NCBI GenBank assembly: GCA_964534705.1
Contig: CAZHPY010000001.1
Coordinates: 1-64,000 of the forward strand
DNA: 64,000 bases
Reading direction: 5' to 3'
Source: CAZHPY01 sp964534705
Lineage (GTDB): Bacteria > Omnitrophota > Gorgyraeia > 2-01-FULL-45-10
Shown: one piece after another, positions 33,560 through 42,807 of the stretch
Layout of the letters: every line of letters begins with the position of its first letter
How positions within the stretch are numbered: the first letter of the stretch is position 1
Notes under the pieces: generated by a model
The model's input: only the letters and a program-made list of their open reading frames with translations
Told to the model about the DNA's origin: nothing
Database searches by the model: none
Program-made: the position numbers and the translations under genes

Positions 33560-34774
33560 CTATTCAACCTGATGCTTAAGGCACCACTCCCCGTTCGTGC
33601 CCTTGCGCCACAGATGCTCTGAGCGCGCGTTGTCAATAACCTGCCAGAACTCTTCTTCGGATATACCTATGTATGACAGGAACTCTTTAAAATATCTTTT
33701 TGGGAATTCCCCATCGTATTTCTTGACGAGTGCCACACCTTCTTCACGCGTTATATGGCCACGTCTTATTTCCTGTGAGGCGTCATAGGAAGCCCTACCT
33801 ATCCCGAATTTTATAAATGATGTAAAATAATGAAAACCATCTATCTTATCATCGAGGCTGGAATACTTAGAATAAGTCCCTTCAGTCCGTTCCGGATTTA
33901 CCTGAAAACCGCAATTCTCCGACGCATAGTAGAAATTTGACTGAGAATCCCATTTTACATAATAACTGAGGTAATGAACCTCGGTCTTATTTTTCATGAC
34001 TTCATCCATATCTACGGGAAGGTAGAGATTCAGTTCGGAGCGCGGTATTCCGTGTTCGGTCAGCTCGTCAATAGGTAATCCTGACAATTTTATATCAAAG
34101 ATCTTTTCTTTTTCAACGGCAAAATACCTTGATTCCATTAGCGGGGAGTTATTATTGGCTACGGTCGAGTTAATTTCGGCTGGGTTTTCACCATAAATTA
34201 TAAGAGGTATCTTCTTTTCGACCGATAATCGCGGGGATACATTCTTCTGGCCTATTATGAAAGGCTGAAATGGATGAACCAGGTTTTTAAAGGCCAGCTG
34301 CGTCAGTTTTTTGTGAATTTTACCGTTAGGGGTAACCAGTATGTTGTCAAAGCCGGTATGGATCAGATTCTGAAAGTTTCGCCACCCTATATCGGTATAG
34401 ATGTGCGGCGCCCAAGTAACGGTCAGCGGGTTCATTCCATATTTGTACTTCAAAAGATGGGCAGCAAAACAGCTGTCTTTCCCTCCGCTGCTGGCCACTA
34501 TAACATCATAGTATCCGTCATTCCTACGATGCTTGCCAAGAAGCTCTTTTAACAGATTCTCTCTTGCCGTCCAATCGGTCCTGTCTTTTATCTCACCGAA
34601 TCGGCATGCATGGCATACGTCATCTTCATCAAAAGTCAAAGTCGGTTTCCTGTCCGATCTTTGATGCCTTGTCTCTACGACCGCCGAAGGCACCTGATTT
34701 GACATAACGCATTTCTTGCAAAATTTAACTTCTGGCGGGAGACCCCACTTGACTTTAGTTTGGTTAGTTGCCAT
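33560..34774 (-). CDS. N-acetyl sugar amidotransferase (PseA/WbpG family), set 2
   Basis: A 404 aa PP-loop enzyme from ATG at 34774; a longer frame to 34864 would overlap the upstream methyltransferase by 61 bp and adds nothing conserved. Zinc-type cysteines are Cys19, Cys22, Cys54 and Cys57, and the PP-loop is SSGGKDS (95-101). In Campylobacter, PseA of this family makes the acetamidino form of pseudaminic acid. Placed directly before neuA, with HisF, HisH, neuB and neuC downstream, it likely amidinates the nonulosonate or its precursor. Whether it acts before or after NeuB is unknown. Confidence 0.87.
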   Translation of the reverse strand: MATNQTKVKWGLPPEVKFCKKCVMSNQVPSAVVETRHQRSDRKPTLTFDEDDVCHACRFGEIKDRTDWTARENLLKELLGKHRRNDGYYDVIVASSGGKDSCFAAHLLKYKYGMNPLTVTWAPHIYTDIGWRNFQNLIHTGFDNILVTPNGKIHKKLTQLAFKNLVHPFQPFIIGQKNVSPRLSVEKKIPLIIYGENPAEINSTVANNNSPLMESRYFAVEKEKIFDIKLSGLPIDELTEHGIPRSELNLYLPVDMDEVMKNKTEVHYLSYYVKWDSQSNFYYASENCGFQVNPERTEGTYSKYSSLDDKIDGFHYFTSFIKFGIGRASYDASQEIRRGHITREEGVALVKKYDGEFPKRYFKEFLSYIGISEEEFWQVIDNARSEHLWRKGTNGEWCLKHQVE

Positions 34775-34803
34775 GTCTGCTTCTTCTGCCTTGTTTTTCA
34801 AAA

Positions 34804-35784
34804 TTAACTTCTCTTTTTTCCAACAAATATAAACTGTTCCGGAGTAGTAAAACCGGATGAACATAAAAATCTATCTACCATGTTGATCCACTTCGCAACT
34901 TTATGCTCCATGTCTACTGATTCCATCCTTAAGCCTCCTATTATCCTGTCAAAAAAAGAAAAAGTATTCTTGAATTCCAGCTCTTCAAAATTAGCCTTGA
35001 GGGCAGGATACATATCGGAAAAAGCCGCCTCATTGTCCAGCGGCGACTGAACATTCTTCCCGGAAGAATCCTTATAATCAAACTCATTCTTTATCCCTTC
35101 CAATAGTCTTTTTAGCTCCTCCTCATCTTCAGGTAGCTTGACAGGTTGATAGTAATTATTTCCCAGCGCCAATAACATCCTGATAGAATGTATTATTGCG
35201 GCATCCGCATCCCTTAACCTTATCCTTGTCGGTTCGGAAACAAAAATAATGCCTCTCGCAGTAAGTAACGATGATACCTTGCGCAGCACCGCATCCTGAT
35301 CTCCGAAATGGTGAAGGGACGAAGAAAATACGGCCATATCGAATTCATGTTTGCTATTGAACTCATGAATATTCGAACAGATATACTCAAGTCTGCCCCT
35401 GTGTTCCTTATAAGGGTCTTTTCCCGCCACATCTCGCGCTATTTCCACACATTTTTTTGAAATGTCTATGCCTGTCACATTATATCCATAACGGGCAAGT
35501 TCCAATGAAATGTGGCCCGGACCGCACGCAACCTCCAGAACGTTAACATCGCTGGGTTCAGTTTTTAAATAATTACTGATAATCTTTCTTATATAGCTAA
35601 CTACTTCTCCAAACAGCATTTGAGCGTAAGCTGCGTCGCGCCATGGATTATTATAAAACCATTCACACCTACCTGCCGTCCTCAGGTCCGGAACGTGCCC
35701 ATGGCTTACCCTCTCTTCTATCTGGCTGTCAAAAGACCTGGATTCTATCTTCAGTTTTTCCGAATAGTTATTATCATCTTTCAT
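34804..35784 (-). CDS. Class I SAM-dependent methyltransferase
   Basis: A 326 aa methyltransferase. Motif I is NVLEVACGPGHISLELA (about 88-104), YNVTGIDISKKCVEIA follows, and MAVFSSSLHHFGDQDAVL is motif IV. It has an N-terminal extension of about 80 residues and a helical C-terminal part (about 220-326), longer than common sugar methyltransferases. It starts on the stop of the SPASM radical SAM gene (TAATG, 1 bp overlap), so the two are coupled. The target may be a product of that enzyme, which is inference. Confidence 0.82.
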   Translation of the reverse strand: MKDDNNYSEKLKIESRSFDSQIEERVSHGHVPDLRTAGRCEWFYNNPWRDAAYAQMLFGEVVSYIRKIISNYLKTEPSDVNVLEVACGPGHISLELARYGYNVTGIDISKKCVEIARDVAGKDPYKEHRGRLEYICSNIHEFNSKHEFDMAVFSSSLHHFGDQDAVLRKVSSLLTARGIIFVSEPTRIRLRDADAAIIHSIRMLLALGNNYYQPVKLPEDEEELKRLLEGIKNEFDYKDSSGKNVQSPLDNEAAFSDMYPALKANFEELEFKNTFSFFDRIIGGLRMESVDMEHKVAKWINMVDRFLCSSGFTTPEQFIFVGKKRS

Positions 35785-36785
35785 TAGATCCCCCTCGCTG
35801 CCGTTAATTCATTTTCAATAAAAAAGGTCTTTTTATCTTTTTTAAATACGTTTGCAAATTCGATCCAGCCATTGCAGGACTTGCATAATTTAAGCTCATT
35901 CCACCTGGAATGCAGATGTTTATCTATCATATCTTTTCTTAATTCCGATCCTGTCCATATATCTGATAGAGATTGTTGACTTAAATTACCAAACTTGTTT
36001 TCGTCAAAAAAATCCGCAAAGCAGGAACATACGTTTCCCTTATGGCTTATATTCGGATATAGCCATAAATAAAGGCATGGATACCGCTCTATGCTGACCT
36101 TTTCTATAAAATCAAACTTATCGCCCCAATTGTGCAGAGTTTGACTGTAGGTAAAGACATTGTAATCATTCCAGAATCTTTCAAACTCATCATAATAAGG
36201 CTTGTTCTCTGCGGTATTCAAGAATTGGACACCTATCATGACATCTATATTATTTCTATCCCTCAGTTTTATAGCTTGTATGACATTATTCAGGATCTTC
36301 GAAAAATCCTGATAATTAGTCAACTTTGTGTAAAGGTCTGGATTTATCGTCTGCAACGAAAAAATAAGCTGGTCTACACCGCTCCTTAGAACTTTTAAAG
36401 CCAGGTCTTCGCTGAGTATAAGGCCGTTCGTGTTCAAGGTTATATAATGCAGCCTGTTGTTCTCTTTGATACCGGCAATGATATTAAAGAAATCCGGGTG
36501 TAGAATATTTTCGCCTCTTGTCCCAAACTGAAAATATGTAGGCACATCTTTAGCATCGTTTAACAAGCGCTTTATGATATCCATATCTATAAATTCTTTC
36601 GGAACATTTACAGTGCTCTGCGGGCAGTAACTGCATCGAAATGTACAGTGCCCGCAAAGGTTAAGTGCAAAACCATGCGGCTGGCTTATCTGATATTTTA
36701 TGTTCTCAATCAAATCCGGTTTTATAATACCGTTCAATATAAGTTTCTCACGCTTCTTGTCTAAAGAGCTCTGTTTTTTATTCAA
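35784..36785 (-). CDS. Radical SAM/SPASM-type protein
   Basis: A 333 aa radical SAM enzyme. Cluster cysteines are Cys47, Cys51 and Cys54 in CTFRCSYC, followed by YCPQSTVNVPKEF. The C-terminal part has more cysteines, NVCSCFADFF and LCKSCNGW, arranged like a SPASM/twitch domain that binds a second iron-sulfur cluster. It starts at TTG (36785) with GGGAG 8 nt upstream; no ATG is near. SPASM proteins modify peptides, sulfatases or sugars. No precursor peptide gene is nearby, which leaves a sugar or lipid role possible. Confidence 0.83.
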   Translation of the reverse strand: MNKKQSSLDKKREKLILNGIIKPDLIENIKYQISQPHGFALNLCGHCTFRCSYCPQSTVNVPKEFIDMDIIKRLLNDAKDVPTYFQFGTRGENILHPDFFNIIAGIKENNRLHYITLNTNGLILSEDLALKVLRSGVDQLIFSLQTINPDLYTKLTNYQDFSKILNNVIQAIKLRDRNNIDVMIGVQFLNTAENKPYYDEFERFWNDYNVFTYSQTLHNWGDKFDFIEKVSIERYPCLYLWLYPNISHKGNVCSCFADFFDENKFGNLSQQSLSDIWTGSELRKDMIDKHLHSRWNELKLCKSCNGWIEFANVFKKDKKTFFIENELTAARGI

Positions 36786-36809
36786 TATGCACGCTCCCTT
36801 TATTCCATT

Positions 36810-38177
36810 TTAATCAGTATGTTTCATAACATCTATACTTAAACCCATCTTATCCCTGCGGTCATCATATCTAATATCATCTGAAACGATAGCATCCTTA
36901 AAATATAGCTTTGCCAGAATCTCTTTTCTTTCTACGCCGAAATCGGTTAAAGTGAATTTTTGATGTGATGCTTTGTATTTTATAAGAAATTCTGCAACAT
37001 CATTGGAAACGGTTGTAGTATTGGCCCAACGTATGTTAACAAGATAGAACCCTTGCTCTTTTCTGAACCGCAGCCTTTCAGGAACGTAAAATCTCTTTCC
37101 CGTCTCTAACTCCTTATAAAAATTTGGGTCGTGTACAAGCTTATAAGGCCTGATGAAACTATTTTTCTCCTGCATCAGCTGGTCGGCCTCATTCAAATAC
37201 CCGTGGTAAGCGCGTGCGGACATCCGGCAACCGGTCTGGCATATGTCAACGTAATCGCAGCCTTCACAGCCTTTATATCTATAGCTTTCGTCATGCCACT
37301 TGATCATATTCTCGTATGTCTTGAAGATTCCTATCTTGAATACGTTGCCATAGCTCTCGGCTTCATGGACACAAGCATGGGCTTCACCATTTGCATTGAT
37401 ACCTATAACGTGTCCGGACTGCGCAGGACATCCTCTCCCAACAAAATCGCTGTATCTTTCCAGATCGCCCAACAGACAAAGAGGATAACTGACAAGCGTC
37501 CCTATCATCATACCTGTATCATTCTTTATCTTGACCAGCTGGTCAAGAACATAGATGGCGTCTTCCTTTAGCATCTCAAATTCTGTTTTAAAAGCATTGG
37601 TTATATTTACAGACGGGACTGTACGAGTCCCGAATATCTTCTGGCATCCCAGGTCATGGCATAGCTTACCGGTGCCGTAAACCTGGTCCCTGTTCATTTT
37701 TGAGACTATCATATTAACGCTTATCCTGAACCTGTTCCGGACCGCAAGTTGGATGGCATTTATTATTCTTTCAAAAGCCCCATCCTGTCTGACGAGATAA
37801 TCGTTCGTTTTCGGATCAAAAGAATTAAGGCTTGTAAGAAAATGGTCTAACCCCGCATCGGACAATCTTTTAATCCTGTCTTCAGTCGCAAGCATCAGGT
37901 TAGAGTTACAGCTCACCGATATATTATTTTTCGTCAACTTTTTTATGGCGTATTCCAGCAGATCGAATCTGGACATTGGCTCACCGCCGCTTAAAACCAC
38001 ATGAAAGATACCGGCCTCAACAAACATCTCAACGAGCCTGTCGACCATCTCGTTTGTCATCGAAAGTGTCTTAGACCCTTCTTCCCGCCAAAAATTGTAA
38101 CAATGCCTGCATTTAAGGTTACAAGCATCGGTTATCTCAAGATTTATAGCTGAAGGAGCTTTAAATATATATTTCAT
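36810..38177 (-). CDS. Radical SAM/SPASM protein with C-terminal extension
   Basis: A 455 aa enzyme with Cys19, Cys23 and Cys26 (CNLKCRHC), the GGEP block HVVLSGGEPMSRFDLLE near 57-73, and a SPASM domain with GCPAQSG, CVHEAES and GCEGCDYVDICQTGCRMSA. After it, about residues 365-455 form an extra domain with a YLVNIRWANTTTV strand and helices, a bit like small recognition domains. It stands 25 bp before the second SPASM-type gene. Sequence best fits the PqqE/AlbA/anaerobic maturase group in general form. The substrate is unknown. Confidence 0.87.
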   Translation of the reverse strand: MKYIFKAPSAINLEITDACNLKCRHCYNFWREEGSKTLSMTNEMVDRLVEMFVEAGIFHVVLSGGEPMSRFDLLEYAIKKLTKNNISVSCNSNLMLATEDRIKRLSDAGLDHFLTSLNSFDPKTNDYLVRQDGAFERIINAIQLAVRNRFRISVNMIVSKMNRDQVYGTGKLCHDLGCQKIFGTRTVPSVNITNAFKTEFEMLKEDAIYVLDQLVKIKNDTGMMIGTLVSYPLCLLGDLERYSDFVGRGCPAQSGHVIGINANGEAHACVHEAESYGNVFKIGIFKTYENMIKWHDESYRYKGCEGCDYVDICQTGCRMSARAYHGYLNEADQLMQEKNSFIRPYKLVHDPNFYKELETGKRFYVPERLRFRKEQGFYLVNIRWANTTTVSNDVAEFLIKYKASHQKFTLTDFGVERKEILAKLYFKDAIVSDDIRYDDRRDKMGLSIDVMKHTD

Positions 38178-38203
38178 TTTTAGGTCCTATGTCCGCATAG
38201 CGG

Positions 38204-40321
38204 CTATGTGATCATAAAACGCACTAGTTCCAGGTATTTTTCTGCAATCGCAGAAATCGAAGGCACGCGAACCAGGTTTTTGAACAATTCATAATTACAT
38301 ACGAGGCAGTCTAGTCTTGATAGAAGCTCTTCCTTGTCCGAAAAAGGTATCCCCCCATAACCAACATTTTCCTTATGGCCTCCGCTATCCAGATACAGGG
38401 CCGGAAGGCCGCATGCCAGCGCTTCTATAAGAGCATTTGAACAGGGGTCATTCTGGCTGGCTGTTATATAGATATCGTGTTCCCTCAGAATCTTTCCCAG
38501 ATGACGTGAGTGGACAGGTTTTATATGTTTGATCTTTGAAAATTTTTCCGAGGAATTACCGACAAAAGTGTATTCAAAGCGTCCCCAATCCAGGTTATCC
38601 TCTATCCACTTATACACAGGCCCGCCCTTTCGAGTGTTATGCGACCAGCTCGTAGAAATAAGCCGTATTTTTCTATCGGTAGAGAATTTAATTCTGCCGT
38701 TAGAGTGAAAATATTCGGGATCAACCGAATTACCTATAACTACCGGCTCAACAGGCCTGTATCCCATTTCAATCAGGTTTTTCATGGTCCACACTGATTG
38801 CAGGACTGTAGCAGACGCAAATCTTGCGTTAAGGTCAAATATTTTGTCGTCCATCTCCCTATCTGTGCCTCGATAAAGAGCGACCGGCCCATCAATACGA
38901 TGTATCATCTTTATCGGGAATCTGCGTGAATACTCATAAAATTTTTTCACGTCGAACCATGCTGAATTACATATATACACATCTATATCCCGGCCTAAAC
39001 GGTTATCGACTACATTTATCCCTTTACTTTCAAAAGCCTTGCGAAGAGCAAGCATAAATTGGTTCCCGCCACCGTACGGAGGCCTGTGATATTCATGCCA
39101 AAATCCAACCCGCACTTTGCGACCGAAAAAATAAGACTTTTTAACAGCCGTTGGCATACGGCGCAATATCTTGTTTACCAGGCTATCTTTGCGTAACAAT
39201 GCCTTATCTAACATGGAGCATGAGACTGATTTTTTTGGTTGATATATCGGGACCTTGGAAATATCCTTATAGATCTGGAGAAACCGCAAGACATTAGCCT
39301 CAGGAGTAAAGTTTTTCAATAAACGCTCGTAATGAATACCTACTGTGTTTTTAAGGAATGGGGCACGGATCTCTCTCTCAATCGATGCAACCGCCTGTTC
39401 TACATTATCAAATATGCATTCCGGCTCAAGTATATCCGGCGAAAGCCCCACTCTTGAAGATATTACTTTGCAATGCGTTGCCACCGCTTCAAGCGTTGAA
39501 AACGGTCCGCCCTCCCATCGGCTAGTGACAGCATATAGATCCAGCATATGAAATGCCTCATTAAGCATTCCATGGTCTACGGTATTGATATGTATATCGT
39601 CCCGCTTCGTGGTGGTGCCCAGAAAAGTATAAGGTATGCCGCGCATATCCAATTCTCCCCTTAACCAATGACGGCGCGGACCTATTAACAAAATATGAAT
39701 AGGCAACCCTTTTTTATGTAGAATTTCTGCTATGCTAAGGAATAGATCCGGACCTTTTTGCAACTTTGGCAATAGCGCCCCCCCTGAAAAACTAGCACCT
39801 TCAGTATCGCGCATGAAATTACCGATGATAAATTTCCCTTTGGGCAGGTTATATTTGGATTTCATTGAATCTATCACCTCTTCTGCTATGGGACGCGGAG
39901 TAAAAGTGGTCGGCAGGATAGTATTGGGCATATATTGAGCATGCTTACCGATCTTGTTTAACCAATAAAAGCTGAGCTGGTTTGGAGCCAACCATAAACC
40001 CACCCTTTCAAAAGCCTTGAGCATGCCGGGAGATTTCAAAAGCTGAAATACATCATTGTCCAGATTACATATAATGCGCTTGCCTGTAATTTTTTGGCTT
40101 TGTAAATCAGCCAAATAGTCAGTAGAAACTGAATGGATCACATCGGAATCTTCCAGTCCGGTAAATCTCATTAAGCCCTGGAAATTTTGCAATGAATGCT
40201 TAGTCTGGTTCAGCAGGTCATCTAATGCCCATCCGAAACCATCCCCTCCACAAAGAAAGACTCGGCTTGGCAGGGTTAGACCAGTATCTGAATTGGCTGT
40301 AATAATATCTGCTTTATCCAT
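38204..40321 (-). CDS. Double glycosyltransferase (two GT-B/GT4 domains)
   Basis: A 705 aa fusion. Domain 1 (about 10-365) has GPRRHWLRGELDMRG and DLYAVTSRWEGGPFSTLEAV, a GT4 donor site. Domain 2 (about 395-705) starts VGFWHEYHRPPYGGGNQFML and ends with YITASQNDPCSNALIEALAC followed by GLPALYLDSGG, also GT4-like. Each domain has its own nucleotide-sugar site, so one protein may add two sugars in turn. The reading frame is uninterrupted, so it is not two genes joined by error. It lies 6 bp after the methyltransferase at 40328. Sugars unknown. Confidence 0.82.
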   Translation of the reverse strand: MDKADIITANSDTGLTLPSRVFLCGGDGFGWALDDLLNQTKHSLQNFQGLMRFTGLEDSDVIHSVSTDYLADLQSQKITGKRIICNLDNDVFQLLKSPGMLKAFERVGLWLAPNQLSFYWLNKIGKHAQYMPNTILPTTFTPRPIAEEVIDSMKSKYNLPKGKFIIGNFMRDTEGASFSGGALLPKLQKGPDLFLSIAEILHKKGLPIHILLIGPRRHWLRGELDMRGIPYTFLGTTTKRDDIHINTVDHGMLNEAFHMLDLYAVTSRWEGGPFSTLEAVATHCKVISSRVGLSPDILEPECIFDNVEQAVASIEREIRAPFLKNTVGIHYERLLKNFTPEANVLRFLQIYKDISKVPIYQPKKSVSCSMLDKALLRKDSLVNKILRRMPTAVKKSYFFGRKVRVGFWHEYHRPPYGGGNQFMLALRKAFESKGINVVDNRLGRDIDVYICNSAWFDVKKFYEYSRRFPIKMIHRIDGPVALYRGTDREMDDKIFDLNARFASATVLQSVWTMKNLIEMGYRPVEPVVIGNSVDPEYFHSNGRIKFSTDRKIRLISTSWSHNTRKGGPVYKWIEDNLDWGRFEYTFVGNSSEKFSKIKHIKPVHSRHLGKILREHDIYITASQNDPCSNALIEALACGLPALYLDSGGHKENVGYGGIPFSDKEELLSRLDCLVCNYELFKNLVRVPSISAIAEKYLELVRFMIT

Positions 40322-40327
40322 TTTTCA

Positions 40328-40969
40328 TTACCCTATTTTAGTAGCTCTGATCAAATAACCCGTGGTCAGCTCTTCTTTATACCTTGTCCAACGGTCAAAA
40401 AACAGTATAGTAGGCGCAATCGAAATAAAAATAACCCGGAATAACTTCATCCCAAAAGACAATTTCCGTGCATCATTATAATAGTTCAAAAGATCCAATA
40501 CCACGGCCACGATCCCGCCGCGAGGAGCGATCTCCTGCACTGTAAATCCAGCTTCTTTGAACTCTTTATGTATTTTGGCCGGCGTCCAACGATGAAAATC
40601 AGCTGGATCCGCGTGAACCGGGTATAGGAATGGCATGGAAGCAACGATATGCCCGGACGGTTTAAGCAAACGCACGCATTCCTTTAAAACGCAGCCAGGA
40701 TTTTCAACATGCTCGAGAACGTCGGTCATAACAATCCAATCATAAGAAGCATCTGCCACTGGCACGGATTCAGCACTGCAAAGAAAATCGGGTTGTGTAG
40801 CCGGATCTGAATTTACATATTCCCAGGAGTAGGTCCTGTCTAACGGCGGACAAAAAGAACCGCGCTTATTGTGCTTTTTCCCTCCAACGTCAAGAACACG
40901 CCCGGAAAAAGGAATTCGGCCCAAAAAATGGTCTAAGTAATACCTTGTCGCGCTGATAAAGCGAGCCAC
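40328..40969 (-). CDS. SAM-dependent methyltransferase (type 11)
   Basis: A 213 aa methyltransferase-like protein. Motif I is the variant GRVLDVGGKKHNKRG, and WIVMTDVLEHVENPGCVLKE is typical of motif IV, with LKPSGHIVASMPFLYPVHADP after it. The DVGG form of motif I occurs in locus-borne methyltransferases. It starts with GTG at 40969, with a perfect AGGAGGT site 5 nt upstream, which fixes the start. A hydrophobic segment lies near residue 185. Substrate unknown. Confidence 0.8.
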   Translation of the reverse strand: MARFISATRYYLDHFLGRIPFSGRVLDVGGKKHNKRGSFCPPLDRTYSWEYVNSDPATQPDFLCSAESVPVADASYDWIVMTDVLEHVENPGCVLKECVRLLKPSGHIVASMPFLYPVHADPADFHRWTPAKIHKEFKEAGFTVQEIAPRGGIVAVVLDLLNYYNDARKLSFGMKLFRVIFISIAPTILFFDRWTRYKEELTTGYLIRATKIG

Positions 40970-40974
40970 CCCTT

Positions 40975-40981
40975 ACCTCCT
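40975..40981 (-). promoter_or_regulatory. Strong Shine-Dalgarno site fixing a GTG start
   Basis: AGGAGGT on the minus strand, 5 nt before the GTG at 40969. It is the best anti-16S match noticed in the window and supports the GTG start of the methyltransferase gene. Confidence 0.8.
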
Positions 40982-41001
40982 CGTGCTAAATAAAAAAATA
41001 A

Positions 41002-42807
41002 TCACACCTTTGTATATATGCCTATACCTGCCATGTCCCGGAATTCGGGACATTTATTAAGCAGGTCTTCGTAATTCCCTGAAGCGATTAACCGGCCATT
41101 TTTCAGGAAGAAGATCACATCGCATGCCCTTACGGTCGTAAGCCTGTGCGCAATGATTAATATAGTCTTTGAGCCTGACAAATTGGCCAGAGATTCCATA
41201 AAAGCCTTCTCTATTTCATTGTCGAGCGCCGCGGTCGCTTCGTCCATGACCAGAACCTGCGGATTATTATATAGGGCCCTGGCAATTCCCACCCTTTGTC
41301 TTTGCCCGCCGGACAAGCGGACACCTCTTTCACCTATCTCTGTATTTATCCCGTCGGAAAGCTCTAATATGAACTTATCCAGCTGAGCTAAGCGCAATGC
41401 AACCCACACCCTCGTCTCATCTATATCAGCCGGCTCTACCCCAAAAGCTACATTGTGCTTAATGGAATCATTGCAAAGATATATAGCCTGGGGAATATAC
41501 CCTATTTGATCCTGCCATCCTCTGAGGTTTCCATAAATATCGAAACCATCGACCAAAACACGCCCTTGCGAAGGCTTTAAAAGCCCTGTTATAATATCGA
41601 TCGCGGTCGTCTTCCCTGCGCCCGAAGAACCTACAAAACCTACCGTAGCGTTTTTCGGGATCGCAAGGCTCACGTGATCCAGTGCCAATCTGGAACAACC
41701 TTCATATGAGAACAAAATATTTTCCAACCTAATATCCTTTTGAATGGTTACGGCTCTATCTTCTTTATGCAGTTTTTTAATCCCATCCACCTGTTTAGAG
41801 GCAATCAGGTCATCATAAATTTCATCGAAATAAGCAGAACAAAGCCTTGCGCTGCCCCATCCGGAACTGATACGGTTCAGGCTGGGCATAAGCCTCACGG
41901 CTACGACCGCAAATAACGATATGGTAACAAATATCTTTTCAGGCGCGTTACCGGCCATAAAAGAAAAGATCACAACCGACATGACAAGCCCGACTATCAG
42001 GGCTTCGATCAACAGCCTCGGGGTCCTGCTCAATAACTCCCCCTTGGTCTCCTGCCATGAATACCGATTAGAATGGTATAGATAGCGATCCGCAAAGAAG
42101 TTCTCTTTTCCAAAAATCTTGACTTCCTTGATACTACCTAACCCCTGGTTAACCTGTTGGAGCGCAAACGCTCTGTGTTCAACGGCTACCTTACCCCACT
42201 TATTCAGCTTCTCTTTGCTGAAATAAAAGAAAATAAAAAATATCCCGCCTAAGAATAATGTGGTCGCCAGCGTGAGAATGGGGTTCGCCCACACCAATAA
42301 TAAGAAAAGACACGCTACCAGTACGATCTCGGTAAGAACATAGAAGAGCTGAAGTACTATATTATTCATTATAGACTCAACCAAGTCCAGATTACGCTGC
42401 ATACGCGAAAGATCGCCTTTCAGATGATAAGCGTAAGAACTTGTTAAATACGCGCGAAATAAACGGGATTTGAGATATATTTTTTTCTCAAAAACAAAAT
42501 TTGCCTGCCAGAAAAAAATGATCAACAGCATCATGCTCTTAATAATAAAAACGACTATGACCCCCGTAGCTATTATTATCATAAATTGATGATACGATTG
42601 AAAATTAAAGAAGTCATATACCCTGCGGACCATCTCATTTGTCTTCACAAGATCCGGCTTACCAAGTAAAGCGGTAAAAGGAACCAGCAGCCCGATCCCC
42701 AGTATCTCAAGCAGTGAATTAAATAGGATGGCTATCCCAAAAAGAATAAAATGAAAAGAATCTTTTTTTTCGAAAATATGAGTAAGCCGAACTAATAATC
42801 TAAACAT
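41002..42807 (-). CDS. ABC transporter, fused permease/ATPase (PglK/MsbA-like flippase)
   Basis: A 601 aa half-transporter: six membrane helices in about 1-315 and a nucleotide-binding domain in about 350-590. Walker A is GSSGAGKTT, the signature is LSGGQRQRVGIARAL and Walker B is VLVMDEATAALD. The protein length and place fit the PglK group, which flips lipid-linked oligosaccharides to the periplasm as homodimers. No Wzx-type flippase is seen in this window, so this may be the flippase of the pathway. It overlaps the epimerase gene upstream by 8 bp. Confidence 0.88.
   Translation of the reverse strand: MFRLLVRLTHIFEKKDSFHFILFGIAILFNSLLEILGIGLLVPFTALLGKPDLVKTNEMVRRVYDFFNFQSYHQFMIIIATGVIVVFIIKSMMLLIIFFWQANFVFEKKIYLKSRLFRAYLTSSYAYHLKGDLSRMQRNLDLVESIMNNIVLQLFYVLTEIVLVACLFLLLVWANPILTLATTLFLGGIFFIFFYFSKEKLNKWGKVAVEHRAFALQQVNQGLGSIKEVKIFGKENFFADRYLYHSNRYSWQETKGELLSRTPRLLIEALIVGLVMSVVIFSFMAGNAPEKIFVTISLFAVVAVRLMPSLNRISSGWGSARLCSAYFDEIYDDLIASKQVDGIKKLHKEDRAVTIQKDIRLENILFSYEGCSRLALDHVSLAIPKNATVGFVGSSGAGKTTAIDIITGLLKPSQGRVLVDGFDIYGNLRGWQDQIGYIPQAIYLCNDSIKHNVAFGVEPADIDETRVWVALRLAQLDKFILELSDGINTEIGERGVRLSGGQRQRVGIARALYNNPQVLVMDEATAALDNEIEKAFMESLANLSGSKTILIIAHRLTTVRACDVIFFLKNGRLIASGNYEDLLNKCPEFRDMAGIGIYTKV

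Noticed and set aside
36786..36809. Possible RiPP precursor gene between the two SPASM genes
   Set aside because: The gap is only 24 bp and no short frame with a ribosome binding site fits there or in the neighbouring gaps.
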